Shown: piece by piece, positions 47,216-60,474 of the stretch | Position numbering within the stretch: the stretch's first letter is position 1 | Layout of the letters: the number at the start of each line of letters is the position of its first letter | Assembly: GCF_000590555.1 (NCBI RefSeq) | Contig: NC_022198.1 | Location: 1,792,028 to 1,856,027 of the forward strand | Direction: 5' to 3' | From: Corynebacterium argentoratense DSM 44202 | GTDB taxonomy: Bacteria > Actinomycetota > Actinomycetes > Mycobacteriales > Mycobacteriaceae | Length of the DNA: 64,000 nt | Notes under the pieces: generated by a model | What the model was told of the DNA's origin: nothing | Database searches by the model: none | What the model saw: only the letters and a program-made list of their open reading frames with translations | Position numbers and translations under genes: made by a program

Positions 47216-47836
47216 TTAGCCTAAGTCTTGAGTGACGATCACCAGCACACCAGGCAACTCAAGCATGGGGCCGGTCTTTTCCTGCACACCAACGTGCAGT
47301 TGCTGGGCCAAAGCCCTAGCGTTGACCTCTTCAGTGGTGTTACCGGGGGTGTAGAACACAGCAGATTGGGGCAGGATCTCGTCAGCAAAATTGCCAACGT
47401 TCGCCACGTTCCACTCGCCCAAACCCTCGCTCACGCGGGCAGCCAAACCGGGCACATCTGAGTTGTTGAGGACCTGCACCTCGACCTTCTTATCGGCCAC
47501 TGCAGCAGGTGCGGACGCACCAGGCTTGTCCTTGTCTTTGTCCTTATCTTTATCAGCAGGCTGCGCCCCATCAGAGGAAGAAGGTTTCGCACCGCTTTCA
47601 ACCTGCGGCTTATCCGCCTCATCCGATGTAGCGCCGGCATCCTTGGAGGCCGACTGTGAGGACTGTGCCGCAGTCCCCGCGGCGTCATCATGAGAAGAAT
47701 TGAACTTCGCGAAAAACGCCCAACAACCCAGCAGCACCGCCACTGCCAGCAAAATCATCACGATTCCGCGAATAGGCGCACGATCAGGTTCGTCTTGCGC
47801 TACCGACTGCGCTGCTGCGGGGATCTCATTACTCAT
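47216..47836 (-). CDS. LytR C-terminal-domain (LytR_C) membrane protein
   Basis: A 206-aa protein with one N-terminal membrane anchor (GIVMILLAVAVLLGCWAFF, about residues 24-42), a Ser/Asp/Lys-rich stalk containing a DKDKDKDKDKP run, and a C-terminal LytR_C domain (KVEVQVLNNSDVPGLAARVS...GVLVIVTQDLG). Equivalent to M. tuberculosis Rv0431. Such free-standing LytR_C proteins are thought to act at the cell wall. ATG 47836 lies 8 nt inside the DUF3263 gene's 3' end. Confidence 0.85.
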   Translation of the reverse strand: MSNEIPAAAQSVAQDEPDRAPIRGIVMILLAVAVLLGCWAFFAKFNSSHDDAAGTAAQSSQSASKDAGATSDEADKPQVESGAKPSSSDGAQPADKDKDKDKDKPGASAPAAVADKKVEVQVLNNSDVPGLAARVSEGLGEWNVANVGNFADEILPQSAVFYTPGNTTEEVNARALAQQLHVGVQEKTGPMLELPGVLVIVTQDLG

Positions 47837-48071
47837 GGGCACTATCGTAGCGGTCGCGGGCCCGCCGATCACGAATGCGCGCGAGCCTACCCATCAACAA
47901 TGGGTGCGCCTCCCATGCATCTGGGCAATCAACCAGCTGGTTGAGCCGCTGATAATAACGCACCGGGCTGATACCGAACCTGCGCACAATGAGCTCTTCC
48001 TTCGCACCCGGGTTGCGTACACCCGCCTGCTGTTCAAAGGCCAATAGTTCGGCATCGCGTTCGCTGAGCAT
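47829..48071 (-). CDS. DUF3263 protein
   Basis: An 80-aa protein: [19 protein letters not shown], then [20 protein letters not shown] (helix-turn-helix-like) and a basic end [15 protein letters not shown]. It matches the DUF3263 family (M. tuberculosis Rv0430), probably DNA-binding. ATG 48071. Divergent from def, 29 bp between starts; overlaps the LytR_C gene. Confidence 0.9.
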   Translation of the reverse strand: MLSERDAELLAFEQQAGVRNPGAKEELIVRRFGISPVRYYQRLNQLVDCPDAWEAHPLLMGRLARIRDRRARDRYDSAHE

Positions 48072-48100
48072 GCAATGAATACTATGGAATACTTATCCGC

Positions 48101-48673
48101 ATGACTATTCGCGCGATCGTTATCAATGGTGACCCGGTGCTCCACACCCCTACTGCCCCGGTGGAGCGTTTCGATGACGAACTACGCCAACTGGTCGACG
48201 ACATGTTCGACACCATGGATCGCGCCCACGGCGTGGGTTTGGCGGCCAACCAGATTGGCGTCGGTCTGCGGGTGTTCGTCTTCGACTGCCCCACGGACCT
48301 GGACGATCCTTCAGCACCTAACCTCCGCGGCGTCGTTATTAATCCCAAGCTGGAGGTCAATGGTGAACCCGAAAAGGATGAAGAAGGCTGTTTGTCGCTG
48401 CCCGGCGCGTCCTTCCCCACCGAGCGTATGTCGTGGGCTCGCGTCACGGGTGTTGACGTCGCGGGGGAACCTGTGGCCTATGAGGGTTCCGGTTTTTTCG
48501 CCCGCTGTTTGCAGCATGAGTGTGGGCACTTGGATGGTTTTGTCTACACCGATGTGTTGAAGGGTCGGTGGAAGAAGGCTGCGGCGAAGGCAATTCGTCG
48601 CGAGGGGTGGACGGATGCTGGCCTGACGTGGATGCCTGGGGTGGATCCGGATCCCTTTGGTCACGAAGACTAG
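48101..48673 (+). CDS. def: Peptide deformylase
   Basis: Removes the formyl group from nascent proteins. All three motifs are present: [10 protein letters not shown] (motif 1), EGCLSLPGA (motif 2, metal Cys) and QHECGHLDG (motif 3, HExxH with Gly instead of the common Asp before the second His). 190 aa, ATG 48101. Begins a plus-strand run def-GNAT-xthA-cls with very tight spacing. Confidence 0.95.
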   Translation: MTIRAIVINGDPVLHTPTAPVERFDDELRQLVDDMFDTMDRAHGVGLAANQIGVGLRVFVFDCPTDLDDPSAPNLRGVVINPKLEVNGEPEKDEEGCLSLPGASFPTERMSWARVTGVDVAGEPVAYEGSGFFARCLQHECGHLDGFVYTDVLKGRWKKAAAKAIRREGWTDAGLTWMPGVDPDPFGHED

Positions 48674-48694
48674 ACGAGGGATAAGACAAACACC

Positions 48695-49690
48695 GTGCGC
48701 CAGTATGTTGTGCAAACCCCGAGTGTTGGGGATCGCGTTATTGTTCGACGTCAGTTGGGGGATGCGCAGGGCTATTTGACGGATGTCATTGGCCATGTGT
48801 TGAGTGTGGAGCCGTTGGTTGTGCGCCCGCAGTCGGTGGGTGGTTTGGAGTCGTCGGCTGAGGCTGTTGCTATTGATGAGGACAGTGTTGTGGCGTTGCG
48901 GGTGTTGCCTGCGCGTAGGGTGCGGAATTCTGACATCCGTGCTGTTGAGGTAGCGACGGCGAAAGCTTTCCCTGGTTTGGAGCATGTGTGGTGTGGGGGT
49001 TGGTTGCTGCGTGCTGGGGATGGGATTACGGAGCGGAGTAACTCCGCAGCCCCCTTGGGGCATTCTGCGGGTTTCGAACCGGTACCCGTGGAAGAGATCG
49101 TTGATTTTTATGCGCGCCATTCGATGACGCCGCGGATCATGCTGCCGGATCGTATTGGTCGGCCTGCGGAGTCTTTGTGTGTGCCTCCGCGGTGGCGGCG
49201 GGGGTCGGAGATCAGCGTGATGGTGAAGGACCTCGAGGCTGCTCAGCCACCTCAGCTGGAGGGTGTGGAGTTTCGTTGTGATGAGCAGCCGGATGAGGAG
49301 TGGATGGGTTTGTACCACTTCCGGGGTAAGCCTTTGCCTGCGCATGCGTTGGAGTTGTTGCGTCATCAGATTGATGGCGTGATGGGCTTTGGCCGTTTGC
49401 TCATTGGGGGGAGGACGGTTGCGATTACTCGAGGCACAGTGACGTCGTCGGATGATGGATGCACGTGGTTGGGTTTTTCTGCGGTGGAGGTCGCGGAGGG
49501 TTTTAGGCGGCGCGGTTTGGGGACTCATTTGTGTTCGCAGATGTTGGCGTGGGGCCATACTCAGGGCGCCGGGAGCTCGTATTTGCAGGTTATTAGCAGT
49601 AATGTGGCGGGTATTGGACTGTATGATGCTTTGGGTTTTTATGAGCATCATCGGCATCGTTATGCAGAGCTTGTGGTTGGTGGTGCGTAG
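48695..49690 (+). CDS. GNAT acetyltransferase, probable N-acetylglutamate synthase (C-NAGS type)
   Basis: A 331-aa protein with an N-terminal SH3-like beta region (SVGDRVIVRRQLG) and a C-terminal GNAT fold whose acetyl-CoA loop reads FRRRGLGTHLCSQML, followed by YLQVISSNVAGIGLYDALGF. The architecture and its place between def and xthA match C. glutamicum cg3035, described as a novel class of N-acetylglutamate synthase, first enzyme of arginine synthesis, and M. tuberculosis Rv0428c. GTG 48695 is the only good start. The stop TAG overlaps the xthA GTG by one base. Confidence 0.85.
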   Translation: MRQYVVQTPSVGDRVIVRRQLGDAQGYLTDVIGHVLSVEPLVVRPQSVGGLESSAEAVAIDEDSVVALRVLPARRVRNSDIRAVEVATAKAFPGLEHVWCGGWLLRAGDGITERSNSAAPLGHSAGFEPVPVEEIVDFYARHSMTPRIMLPDRIGRPAESLCVPPRWRRGSEISVMVKDLEAAQPPQLEGVEFRCDEQPDEEWMGLYHFRGKPLPAHALELLRHQIDGVMGFGRLLIGGRTVAITRGTVTSSDDGCTWLGFSAVEVAEGFRRRGLGTHLCSQMLAWGHTQGAGSSYLQVISSNVAGIGLYDALGFYEHHRHRYAELVVGGA

Positions 49691-50550
49691 TGGGTTTCCG
49701 GGTTGCGACGTGGAATATTAATTCGATTCGTTCCAGGGTGGATCGGGTTGTTGCTTTGTTGGAGCGCCACGATATTGATGTGTTGTTGTTGCAGGAGACG
49801 AAGTGCCCGCCGGACGCTTTTCCTTTTGAGGCTTTTTTTGAACGTGGTTATGACGTCGCGCATAACGGTGTGAATCAGTGGAATGGGGTGGCCATTGTGT
49901 CTCGGGTGGGTATTGATCATGACAGCGTTCGGATGTCTTTTGCTGGCCAGCCTGGTTTCGCTAAGGATCCGGCGGCGGAGCAGTCACTGGAGCCTCGGGC
50001 CGTGTTTGCGCAGTGTGGTGGGGTGGATTGTTGGTCGCTGTATGTACCTAATGGGCGTAGCTTGAAGGATCGTCATTTCGATTACAAGATTGCCTGGTTG
50101 AAGGCTTTTGCCGAGCAGGTGTCTTCGTCGGGGTTGACGGTTGTGGGTGGGGATTTTAATGTGGCGCCTTTGGATGAGGACGTCTGGGATATTGCTTATT
50201 TTTCGGGTTCGACGCATGTGTCTGAGACCGAGCGCGCCGCGTTAGATTTATTTGATGACGCCGGGTTGGTTGAGGTCACGCGTCCGCTGACGGGCCCAGG
50301 TTTTACGTATTGGGATTATACTCAGGGCCGTTTTGCTAAGAACGAGGGCATGCGTATTGATTTTCAGTTTGCTAGCCCGGATCTTGCGTCCCATGCGCGG
50401 GCTGCGCTGATTGATGTGGAGGAACGTTCTGCGGAGCGCACATCGGATCATGCGCCGGTCGTTGTGGATTACGATCTTGAGCCCTCACGCGAGTGGATGC
50501 TTGCTCCCGAAGACTGCCCGCAGCGCGAGCAGGAAGACTGCGCCTCGTGA
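49690..50550 (+). CDS. xthA: Exodeoxyribonuclease III
   Basis: AP endonuclease/3' exonuclease of base excision repair, 286 aa. EEP-fold motifs: ATWNINSIRSR, LLLQETKCP (metal Glu), SLYVPNGRSL, VVGGDFNVAPLDEDVWD (Asp, Asn), FTYWDY, MRIDFQFAS and TSDHAPVVVDY (catalytic Asp-His). GTG 49690 overlaps the preceding stop by one base, and the 3' end overlaps cls by 4 nt, so the run is translationally coupled. Confidence 0.96.
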   Translation: MGFRVATWNINSIRSRVDRVVALLERHDIDVLLLQETKCPPDAFPFEAFFERGYDVAHNGVNQWNGVAIVSRVGIDHDSVRMSFAGQPGFAKDPAAEQSLEPRAVFAQCGGVDCWSLYVPNGRSLKDRHFDYKIAWLKAFAEQVSSSGLTVVGGDFNVAPLDEDVWDIAYFSGSTHVSETERAALDLFDDAGLVEVTRPLTGPGFTYWDYTQGRFAKNEGMRIDFQFASPDLASHARAALIDVEERSAERTSDHAPVVVDYDLEPSREWMLAPEDCPQREQEDCAS

Positions 50551-52043
50551 TACATACTTTCGCTTCGGTGGTTCCTTTTGATTCTTCGCTGAGCACGTGG
50601 CAGTGGGTGGCGTTGTTTATCGAATATACGATCAAGATTGTTGCGATCGGTTGGGTGCCGGCTGGCCGCAAGCCTAGTTCTTCTAGCGCCTGGCTGTTGG
50701 CGATTTTGTTGATTCCTTTGATTGGTCTGCCGCTGTTTTTGCTGATGGGCAGCCCTTATATCAATGGTCGTCGCCACCGTATTCAGCGGGAAGCTAATGA
50801 GGTCATTCAGGATGTGCAGGCGGATTTGCCTGATGTTCCTGCACCGGTGAGCCCAGAGCTTGCGTCGATCATTCATCTCAATCGGGTGCTTACTGGCATG
50901 CCTGCCGTGGTGGGTTGGAACCAGGGCCTGCATTCTGATTATGAGCAGTCGATCCAGGCTATGGCTGATGCGGTGGATGCGGCCGAGAACTATGTTTATG
51001 TGGAGATCTACATCGTGGCGTGGGATCACACCACGGACGTGTTTTTCTCCGCTTTGCAGCGCGCGGCAGCCCGCGGCGTCGACGTCAGATTGTTGTTCGA
51101 CCAGGTTGGCTCCTGGAAGTATCCGGGATACCGCAAGCTTGGCCGCAGGCTCACCCAGGCTGGGGTCAATTGGCGCATGATGCTTCCGCTGGCCCCATGG
51201 AAGTGGCGCTTCCGCCGGCCAGACCTACGCAACCACCGCAAACTGTTGATCGTTGACGGCCAGCGTGCGTTCATGGGCAGCCAGAACATGATCGATTCTT
51301 CCTACCTGCTGCGCAAGAATGTCAAAAAGGGTACCCACTGGGTTGATGTGATGGTGGAACTGGGCGGCCCAATCGTCAGCTCCTTGGAAATGGTGTTTGC
51401 CATGGACTGGTTAATGGAAACCGACGAGTTGGTAGAGATCGTACCTTCGGCCAACGACATTGCCTTGGATTCCTCCCCCGGAGCGAACATTCTGCAGTTG
51501 GTGCCCTCCGGCCCCGGTTATTCCACTGAACCGAACTTGAGGATGTTCGTGTCTTTGGTGCACCACACCAAGGAACGCTTGATCGTGTGCAGCCCCTATT
51601 TCATCCCCGATGAGTCCCTATTAGAGGCGATCACAACGGCGTGTTACCGCGGCGTCAGGATTGATTTGTTGGTCAATGAGCAATCGGACCAGTTTGTGGT
51701 GGGCCACGCCCAATCCAGCTATTACCAGTCGCTCCTCGAGGCTGGTGTGCATATTCACCTCTACCCCGCGCCGGCTGTGCTGCATTCAAAGTTCTTGGTG
51801 TGCGACCCTGGCCCCGATGCTATTGCGGTGATGGGCTCATCCAACATGGACATGCGTTCCTTCGGCCTCAACTACGAAATTTCGATGATGAACTCTTCGG
51901 GGGATTTGAAAAATCAGCTCACCGACCTGGCTAAACAATACATGGACGTGTCTAGGGAGCTGTCGTTGGAGGAGTGGAAGCAGCGGGGATTGTTCCGACG
52001 CTATGTGGACAATGCGATGCGCCTGACCTCCGCCCTTCAGTAG
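50547..52043 (+). CDS. cls: Cardiolipin synthase (phospholipase D type)
   Basis: A 498-aa membrane enzyme joining two phosphatidylglycerols (or related). Two N-terminal membrane helices (WVALFIEYTIKIVAIGWV and WLLAILLIPLIGLPLFLLM), then two PLD domains with HKD motifs NHRKLLIVDGQRAFMGSQN and LHSKFLVCDPG...MGSSN. GTG 50547 (VIHTFASVVP) overlaps the xthA TGA as GTGA; an in-frame ATG at 50493 lies inside xthA and is rejected. Ends with a normal amphipathic tail. Confidence 0.94.
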   Translation: MIHTFASVVPFDSSLSTWQWVALFIEYTIKIVAIGWVPAGRKPSSSSAWLLAILLIPLIGLPLFLLMGSPYINGRRHRIQREANEVIQDVQADLPDVPAPVSPELASIIHLNRVLTGMPAVVGWNQGLHSDYEQSIQAMADAVDAAENYVYVEIYIVAWDHTTDVFFSALQRAAARGVDVRLLFDQVGSWKYPGYRKLGRRLTQAGVNWRMMLPLAPWKWRFRRPDLRNHRKLLIVDGQRAFMGSQNMIDSSYLLRKNVKKGTHWVDVMVELGGPIVSSLEMVFAMDWLMETDELVEIVPSANDIALDSSPGANILQLVPSGPGYSTEPNLRMFVSLVHHTKERLIVCSPYFIPDESLLEAITTACYRGVRIDLLVNEQSDQFVVGHAQSSYYQSLLEAGVHIHLYPAPAVLHSKFLVCDPGPDAIAVMGSSNMDMRSFGLNYEISMMNSSGDLKNQLTDLAKQYMDVSRELSLEEWKQRGLFRRYVDNAMRLTSALQ

Positions 52044-52093
52044 GGCGAAAGCCAGGCGCTCTTCCCGCAGAACACTGGGTGGGGCGACGCAGT

Positions 52094-52849
52094 TTAGACG
52101 TCGCGTTTGTTGATCAGCAGCATGCCCAGCAGCAGGATCACAAAGAAGACCACCACCGAGTACACCAGGGAGCCTGTGGTTTCCCACGGTGCGTCCGGAA
52201 TGGGGGAATCGTTGATAAAGGCATTGAAGTTGGTGATGGGGCCGAAGCGTGTGAAGAATTTACCGATCTTCGGCAGCATGCTCAGCAAGCCTTCGAGCAT
52301 GAGGTACCACACCAAAACGATGGAGATGGCGCCGGCACTTTGACGAACCAGCATCCCAACGCCCATGGCAAGGACGACCATCATGACTGCCGTCAGCGGC
52401 ACCTTCCACAGCTGCTCCTGCACGGCGTCGAGACCAAATTCCAGCGCCGCACCGTACTCTGAGCCAAGCATCAGACGTCCGACAGCGAACACAACGACGG
52501 TTGCTAGGAAAGACAACACCGCGGCATAGGTGGCGTAGAGGAACAGCTTGGCTGCCAGGACTTTCCACCGTTGGGGTGTGGCTGTGTATGTCACGGTGTG
52601 AACACCGTAGCGGTATTCGGTGGTGACCACCATGACCGCTTGGATGATGATGACGACTATGGCTACGGCGGTCATGCCCAGCAGCATGTTCGACGGGGTA
52701 AAGCCCAGCGCGGCCCCGGGTGCATCCTTGTCAGTCATCGTGATTTGGATGAGGGGGAATACGAAGGAGAAGAACAAAAACAGGCTGGTTGTCCACCACA
52801 GTGAGGCCGTGGTGTGCAGCTTTGTCCATTCGGCTCGAAGTGTACGCAT
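52094..52849 (-). CDS. ABC-2 type exporter permease
   Basis: A 251-aa membrane protein with six hydrophobic segments (first WWTTSLFLFFSFVFPLIQI; last YSVVVFFVILLLGMLLI). The opening MRTLRAEWTKLHTTASLW and the YRYGVHTVTYTATPQRW loop are typical of actinobacterial ABC-2 permeases of the EcfA2/Rv-type exporters. ATG 52849 overlaps the ATPase stop by one base (TAATG). Substrate unknown. Confidence 0.88.
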   Translation of the reverse strand: MRTLRAEWTKLHTTASLWWTTSLFLFFSFVFPLIQITMTDKDAPGAALGFTPSNMLLGMTAVAIVVIIIQAVMVVTTEYRYGVHTVTYTATPQRWKVLAAKLFLYATYAAVLSFLATVVVFAVGRLMLGSEYGAALEFGLDAVQEQLWKVPLTAVMMVVLAMGVGMLVRQSAGAISIVLVWYLMLEGLLSMLPKIGKFFTRFGPITNFNAFINDSPIPDAPWETTGSLVYSVVVFFVILLLGMLLINKRDV

Positions 52850-53775
52850 TAATGCTCTCCTTGGTACTGGACGGAATCGCTCGTGGATGCCATGAAAGCC
52901 TCTTCGAGACTGGCGCGTTGGGTGCTTAGCTCGGCTAGGGGGATGCCCACGGAGAAGGCGAGTCCGCCGACGTCTTCACCGCTGCTGCCGTTCACCACGA
53001 GGGTGTGCCGGCCTTCCTCATCCTGGCCGCGGGTGAAGCTGAATTGCTCATCTTCAAAGGCGCTGGCCAGTGGTTCGAGGTGCTCGGGTTCGCGAGGGCG
53101 AACAACCACCGAGGAGTGCGCACTGTTTTTAATAAATTCGTACGTTGACTGCTGTGCGATGAGCTTGCCACGGCCGATGACCACTAGCTCATCGGCTGTC
53201 AGTGCCATTTCGCTGAGCATGTGGGAGCTGACAAAAATGGTGCGGCCTTCGCTGGCGAGGGTCTTGAGGAAGTTCCGCACCCACAGGATACCTTCCGGGT
53301 CGAGGCCATTGACGGGTTCGTCCAACATGAGCACCTCGGGATCCCCCAAGAGTGCTTGGGCAAGCCCCAGGCGCTGGCCCATGCCGAGTGAAAACCCGCC
53401 GACGTGTTTTTTGGCTACCTCCTCCAAGCCGACGAGGCCGAGAACCTCATCGACGCGGCTGGTGGGTATGCCTGCGGAGTGAGCGATCCATCGCAGGTGG
53501 TTGCGCGCGCTGCGGTTGGGGTGCACTGCCTTCGCGTCCAGCAGCGCACCTACGGTGTGCAGGGGGTTGCTGAGTTTGTTGTAGGGCACGCCGTTGATTG
53601 TTGCGGTACCGGAATTGGGCCGGTCAAGCCCGAGAATCATGCGCATGGTGGTTGATTTTCCGGCGCCGTTGGGCCCGAGGAATCCTGTGACGATCCCTGG
53701 CCTGACGTGGAAGCTCAGGTCATCGACGGCGCGGGTGGCGCGGTAAGTTTTCGTAAGCCCTTCGACTTCAATCAT
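52849..53775 (-). CDS. ABC transporter ATP-binding protein
   Basis: A 308-aa ATPase partner of the adjacent permease. Walker A GFLGPNGAGKSTTMRM, Q-loop region, ABC signature FSLGMGQRLGLAQAL, Walker B VLMLDEPVNGLDPEG, and switch His in IFVSSHMLSEMA. The C-terminal extension of about 80 aa is usual for drug/antibiotic-type exporters. ATG 53775 (MIEVEGLTKTY); the frame continues upstream across the glnX start and is not used. Divergent from glnX with only 25 bp between start codons. Confidence 0.95.
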   Translation of the reverse strand: MIEVEGLTKTYRATRAVDDLSFHVRPGIVTGFLGPNGAGKSTTMRMILGLDRPNSGTATINGVPYNKLSNPLHTVGALLDAKAVHPNRSARNHLRWIAHSAGIPTSRVDEVLGLVGLEEVAKKHVGGFSLGMGQRLGLAQALLGDPEVLMLDEPVNGLDPEGILWVRNFLKTLASEGRTIFVSSHMLSEMALTADELVVIGRGKLIAQQSTYEFIKNSAHSSVVVRPREPEHLEPLASAFEDEQFSFTRGQDEEGRHTLVVNGSSGEDVGGLAFSVGIPLAELSTQRASLEEAFMASTSDSVQYQGEH

Positions 53776-53788
53776 GACATTTACCTTA

Positions 53789-53794
53789 TATGAT
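53789..53794 (+). promoter_or_regulatory. Probable -10 element for glnX (leaderless transcript)
   Basis: TATGAT at 53789-53794 is followed after six bases by the ATG at 53801, so transcription would start at the A of the start codon. No ribosome site precedes the ATG, consistent with leaderless translation. Confidence 0.5.
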
Positions 53795-53800
53795 GGTGTG

Positions 53801-57222
<3,422 letters not shown>

Positions 57223-57233
57223 AATAGAAACCC

Positions 57234-57776
57234 ATGAACCGTTTTTTGTGGGGTCTTCTAGGTTTCGCCGTCGTTGCCACCATCTGCGCAATCGGCGCGT
57301 TCGGCTTTGTTGTGTTTCAAAACAAGCCGGGCAGCACCGCCGACAAGGCATCTGCGACGATGACGACAACAGTGACATCCACGGCGTCATCAATCGCGCA
57401 AAAGCCAACACCCCAACAAACCACCAGCACCACAACGGCGCCGAAAAAAGATAGTGGCCGCCCCTCCAACCTGAGCGACCACGGATGGTCCGGATACCCC
57501 GGCGCCAGCTGCAACAGCAACGACACCTGGGTGTTCGCCGCTGAGGGCCACGGCAACTACATGACGATCTGCAGAGTCGGACAATCTGGTGGTTTGTACT
57601 ACCGCGGCTACTTCGATGGCGGCAGCTGGGAAGCCGACGTCTCGTACTCCGACCTCGGGTCCTCTACTTTCGAGGTGCCCGCATACCCAGCCGTGTTCCA
57701 CATTTCGCCCAACGGGTTAGCGGTAAGCGGGCCTGATCCTTTGTACTACGAGTTCGAAGCCAGCTTCACCGCATAG
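57234..57776 (+). CDS. Membrane-anchored hypothetical protein downstream of pknG
   Basis: A 180-aa protein starting 11 bp after pknG, so likely co-transcribed. One N-terminal anchor ([20 protein letters not shown]), a Thr/Ser-rich linker, then an extracytoplasmic domain of about 100 aa with two cysteines (PGASCNSND and MTICRVGQ) and the segment [20 protein letters not shown]. Similar modules occur at the C-termini of secreted actinobacterial proteins; no function can be given. Its last 31 bp overlap the end of ackA on the other strand. Confidence 0.7.
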   Translation: MNRFLWGLLGFAVVATICAIGAFGFVVFQNKPGSTADKASATMTTTVTSTASSIAQKPTPQQTTSTTTAPKKDSGRPSNLSDHGWSGYPGASCNSNDTWVFAAEGHGNYMTICRVGQSGGLYYRGYFDGGSWEADVSYSDLGSSTFEVPAYPAVFHISPNGLAVSGPDPLYYEFEASFTA

Positions 57777-58948
57777 CGAGCAATCGCTAGCTCCTCATTG
57801 GTGGGGATCACGAAGACCTTCACCTGGGAATCATCAGTCGAGATCTCACGCGCGCCCTCATTGGGCAGGGCGTTGCGCTCTGGGTCGATCTTGATGCCGA
57901 AGCCCTCCAAATTCGACAGGGCATCCGCGCGCACATTGGCGGCATTCTCGCCCACACCAGCGGTGAAAGTAATGGCGTTAACCCTGCCCAACGCAATCAT
58001 GTAGCTGCCGATATAACGGCGCAGTTGGTGAATATAGACGTTGTAGGCAAGCCAAGCGTCTTCGTTTTCTTCCGCAATCAGGCGCTCAATATCGCGGTAG
58101 TCATTAACCCCGCATAGACCCTTCACGCCGGACTCGCGGTTGAGCAGCTTATCGATCTCGTCGATACTCATGCCCGCGCTGCGGTGAAGGTGGAACACAA
58201 TACCCGGGTCAATATCACCCGAGCGAGTGCCCATCACCAAACCAGACAGTGGGGTCATGCCCATCGATGTATCCACCGCGCGGCCACCACGGATCGCCGC
58301 CGCAGAGGCACCATTACCCAAGTGCAGGGTGATCTGGTTGACCGCCTCCGCCGGCATACCCAGCATCTCCGGCACATGGCTGGAAACATACTCGTGACTG
58401 GTGCCGTGGAAACCGTAACGGCGCACCCCATGGTTGATCGCGACGTCAGCGTTAATCGCATAGAGCGCTGCGGCAGGTGGCATCGAATGGAAGAAACCAG
58501 TATCGAACACAGCGACGTGGTCGACATCCGGCAAGATTCGGCGGGCGACCTCAATGCCATCAATGTTCGCTGGGTTGTGCAAAGGCGCGAGCGGGATAAG
58601 GTCGCGGATCATGTCCAGGATCTCATCGGTGATGATCTCTGGCTGGCTGAACAAAATACCGCCGTGCACCACACGGTGGCCGACCGCCGCGATTTCAACG
58701 TCGCGGGGGCCGCAGCCGTGCTCGTTCATCAACTCAAACGCAAGATCCAACCCGACGGAGTGGTCCGGGATCGGCGCCTGCTTGGTGTACTTATTCCCGT
58801 CGTACTTCAGGGTGATGTTGCCTTGAGGCTCGCCAATCTGCTCCACCAAACCCGACACAAACGGCGTATCGGTGGCATTGCAGGTGGGATCCACCAGCTG
58901 GAATTTGATCGAGCTTGAACCGGAGTTCAACACTAGGGCGAGTGCCAT
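57746..58948 (-). CDS. ackA: Acetate kinase
   Basis: Interconverts acetyl phosphate and acetate with ATP (400 aa). Motifs: [15 protein letters not shown] at the start, [24 protein letters not shown] and [23 protein letters not shown] 58948 directly abuts the pta stop codon. Second gene of the pta-ackA operon, as in C. glutamicum. Confidence 0.97.
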   Translation of the reverse strand: MALALVLNSGSSSIKFQLVDPTCNATDTPFVSGLVEQIGEPQGNITLKYDGNKYTKQAPIPDHSVGLDLAFELMNEHGCGPRDVEIAAVGHRVVHGGILFSQPEIITDEILDMIRDLIPLAPLHNPANIDGIEVARRILPDVDHVAVFDTGFFHSMPPAAALYAINADVAINHGVRRYGFHGTSHEYVSSHVPEMLGMPAEAVNQITLHLGNGASAAAIRGGRAVDTSMGMTPLSGLVMGTRSGDIDPGIVFHLHRSAGMSIDEIDKLLNRESGVKGLCGVNDYRDIERLIAEENEDAWLAYNVYIHQLRRYIGSYMIALGRVNAITFTAGVGENAANVRADALSNLEGFGIKIDPERNALPNEGAREISTDDSQVKVFVIPTNEELAIARYAVKLASNS

Positions 58949-60340
58949 TTAGCGTCCACCTGCCTGAATAGCGGTGATCGCGACAGTGTTGACGATATCC
59001 GGCACAGTAGCGCCACGGGAGAGGTCATTGACTGGCTTATTCAAACCCTGCAGGATCGGCCCAATGGCCAGCGCGTGGCCGGTGCGCTGGGCGGTCTTGT
59101 AGCCGATGTTGCCGGCCTCCAAGTCGGGGAAGATAAACACGCTTGCTTGGCCCGCAACCTCGCTGCCGGGCATCTTCTTCGCCGCAACGCCCTTATCAAC
59201 CGCGGCGTCAAACTGCAGTGGCCCATCGACCTTCAACTCTGGGTCAAGACCGCGGGCGATCTCCACAGCTTGCGCGGCACGGTCCACATCGGGGCCACTA
59301 CCGGAGGTACCGGTGGAGTAGGACAACACGGCGACGCGCGGGTCGATACCGAACTTCGCTGCGGTCTGGGCGGACACCACAGCGATCTCGCCCAATTGTT
59401 CCGCGGTGGGGTTGGGGTTGACCGCACAGTCACCGAACGCCCACAGGCGGCCGCGCAGCACCATCAGGAAGATCGAGGACACGACGGAGGCACCGGGGGC
59501 GGTCTTGATGATCTGGAAGGAAGGCTTGATGGTGTGCGCGGTTGTGTGCGCGGCACCCGACACCATGCCATCAGCCAGGCCGTTGTGCACCATCATGGTG
59601 GCGTAGTAGGAAATATCCCGCATGGTTTCGCGGGCTTCTTCCAGCGTCAGCCCCTTCGCCTTACGCATCTCGGCGAATTGCTGGGCAAATTCCTCCCGCT
59701 GAGGGTCGGTCTCTGGGTCCTTCAGGTGCGCGCGGCTAAGGTCGACACCCAGCTCTGCGGCACGCGCCTCAATGGCTTGAGGATCACCCAAGATCGTCAG
59801 CTCACAAATATCCTGTGCGAGCAGTTGTGACGCCGCGGTCAAAATGCGGTCATCATCGCCTTCCGGCAGCACGATGTGCGCGCGGTGCTGGGCGGCCTCT
59901 TTAAGCAACCAGTGCTCGAAGGTCACAGCATTCATCACCACGTCAGCCGGGGTGCGCGTGAGTTCCGTGATGCGCTCGAGCGTCGCGGCGTCATCAAGAT
60001 TGTCGAGCTCTGCGGCAGTCACGTGACCTGCGATCACCGCGCCCAGATCTTCCGCGTGCTCGTAGGACAAGGCCACGCGGGCGTCGATGTCCTCTGCAAC
60101 CAACAGCAGCAGGGGAACGCCCAGTGCTGCGGCTGCTTTGGCGTCGAAGTCCAGAGAGCCAGTGCCTTGCAAAAGGGAGGGCTCGCTCAGGGGCTCCGCA
60201 GCGATCACCGCGGCCAAAGAGTTGACCTCGCCCGCGACGAGTGATTTGTGTGTGAGGCCCAACGCCCGGGCAAGGCCCGCGACGTCCACCCCCTTGCACG
60301 TGCGTCCGATCGACGTGAAGATCACGGAGTTAGCGCTCAA
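58949..60340 (-). CDS. pta: Phosphate acetyltransferase
   Basis: Pta (463 aa) makes acetyl phosphate from acetyl-CoA. A short N-terminal BioD-like part (SVIFTSIGRTCKGVDVAGLA) leads to the catalytic PTA domain from about residue 150 (HIVLPEGDDDRIL, LADGMVSGAAHTTAHTIKP, SYSTGTSGSGPDVD, LEAGNIGYKTAQRTG). TTG 60340 has GGAAGGA at six-base spacing and is chosen; ATG 60358/60355 would place that site inside the gene. Divergent from fprA; with ackA forms the acetate module. Confidence 0.95.
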   Translation of the reverse strand: MSANSVIFTSIGRTCKGVDVAGLARALGLTHKSLVAGEVNSLAAVIAAEPLSEPSLLQGTGSLDFDAKAAAALGVPLLLLVAEDIDARVALSYEHAEDLGAVIAGHVTAAELDNLDDAATLERITELTRTPADVVMNAVTFEHWLLKEAAQHRAHIVLPEGDDDRILTAASQLLAQDICELTILGDPQAIEARAAELGVDLSRAHLKDPETDPQREEFAQQFAEMRKAKGLTLEEARETMRDISYYATMMVHNGLADGMVSGAAHTTAHTIKPSFQIIKTAPGASVVSSIFLMVLRGRLWAFGDCAVNPNPTAEQLGEIAVVSAQTAAKFGIDPRVAVLSYSTGTSGSGPDVDRAAQAVEIARGLDPELKVDGPLQFDAAVDKGVAAKKMPGSEVAGQASVFIFPDLEAGNIGYKTAQRTGHALAIGPILQGLNKPVNDLSRGATVPDIVNTVAITAIQAGGR

Positions 60341-60474
60341 GGTTGGTCCTTCCATCATGTGCGGCCGCTCGCCACGCAGGGCTTTTGTGATACATCGAAC
60401 AAGTTTAGCTGTTTGGTGCCTGCGTGTGTAAGCATTGAGAGCAAACCCTATCTTTTAAACCATAAGGAATGTCT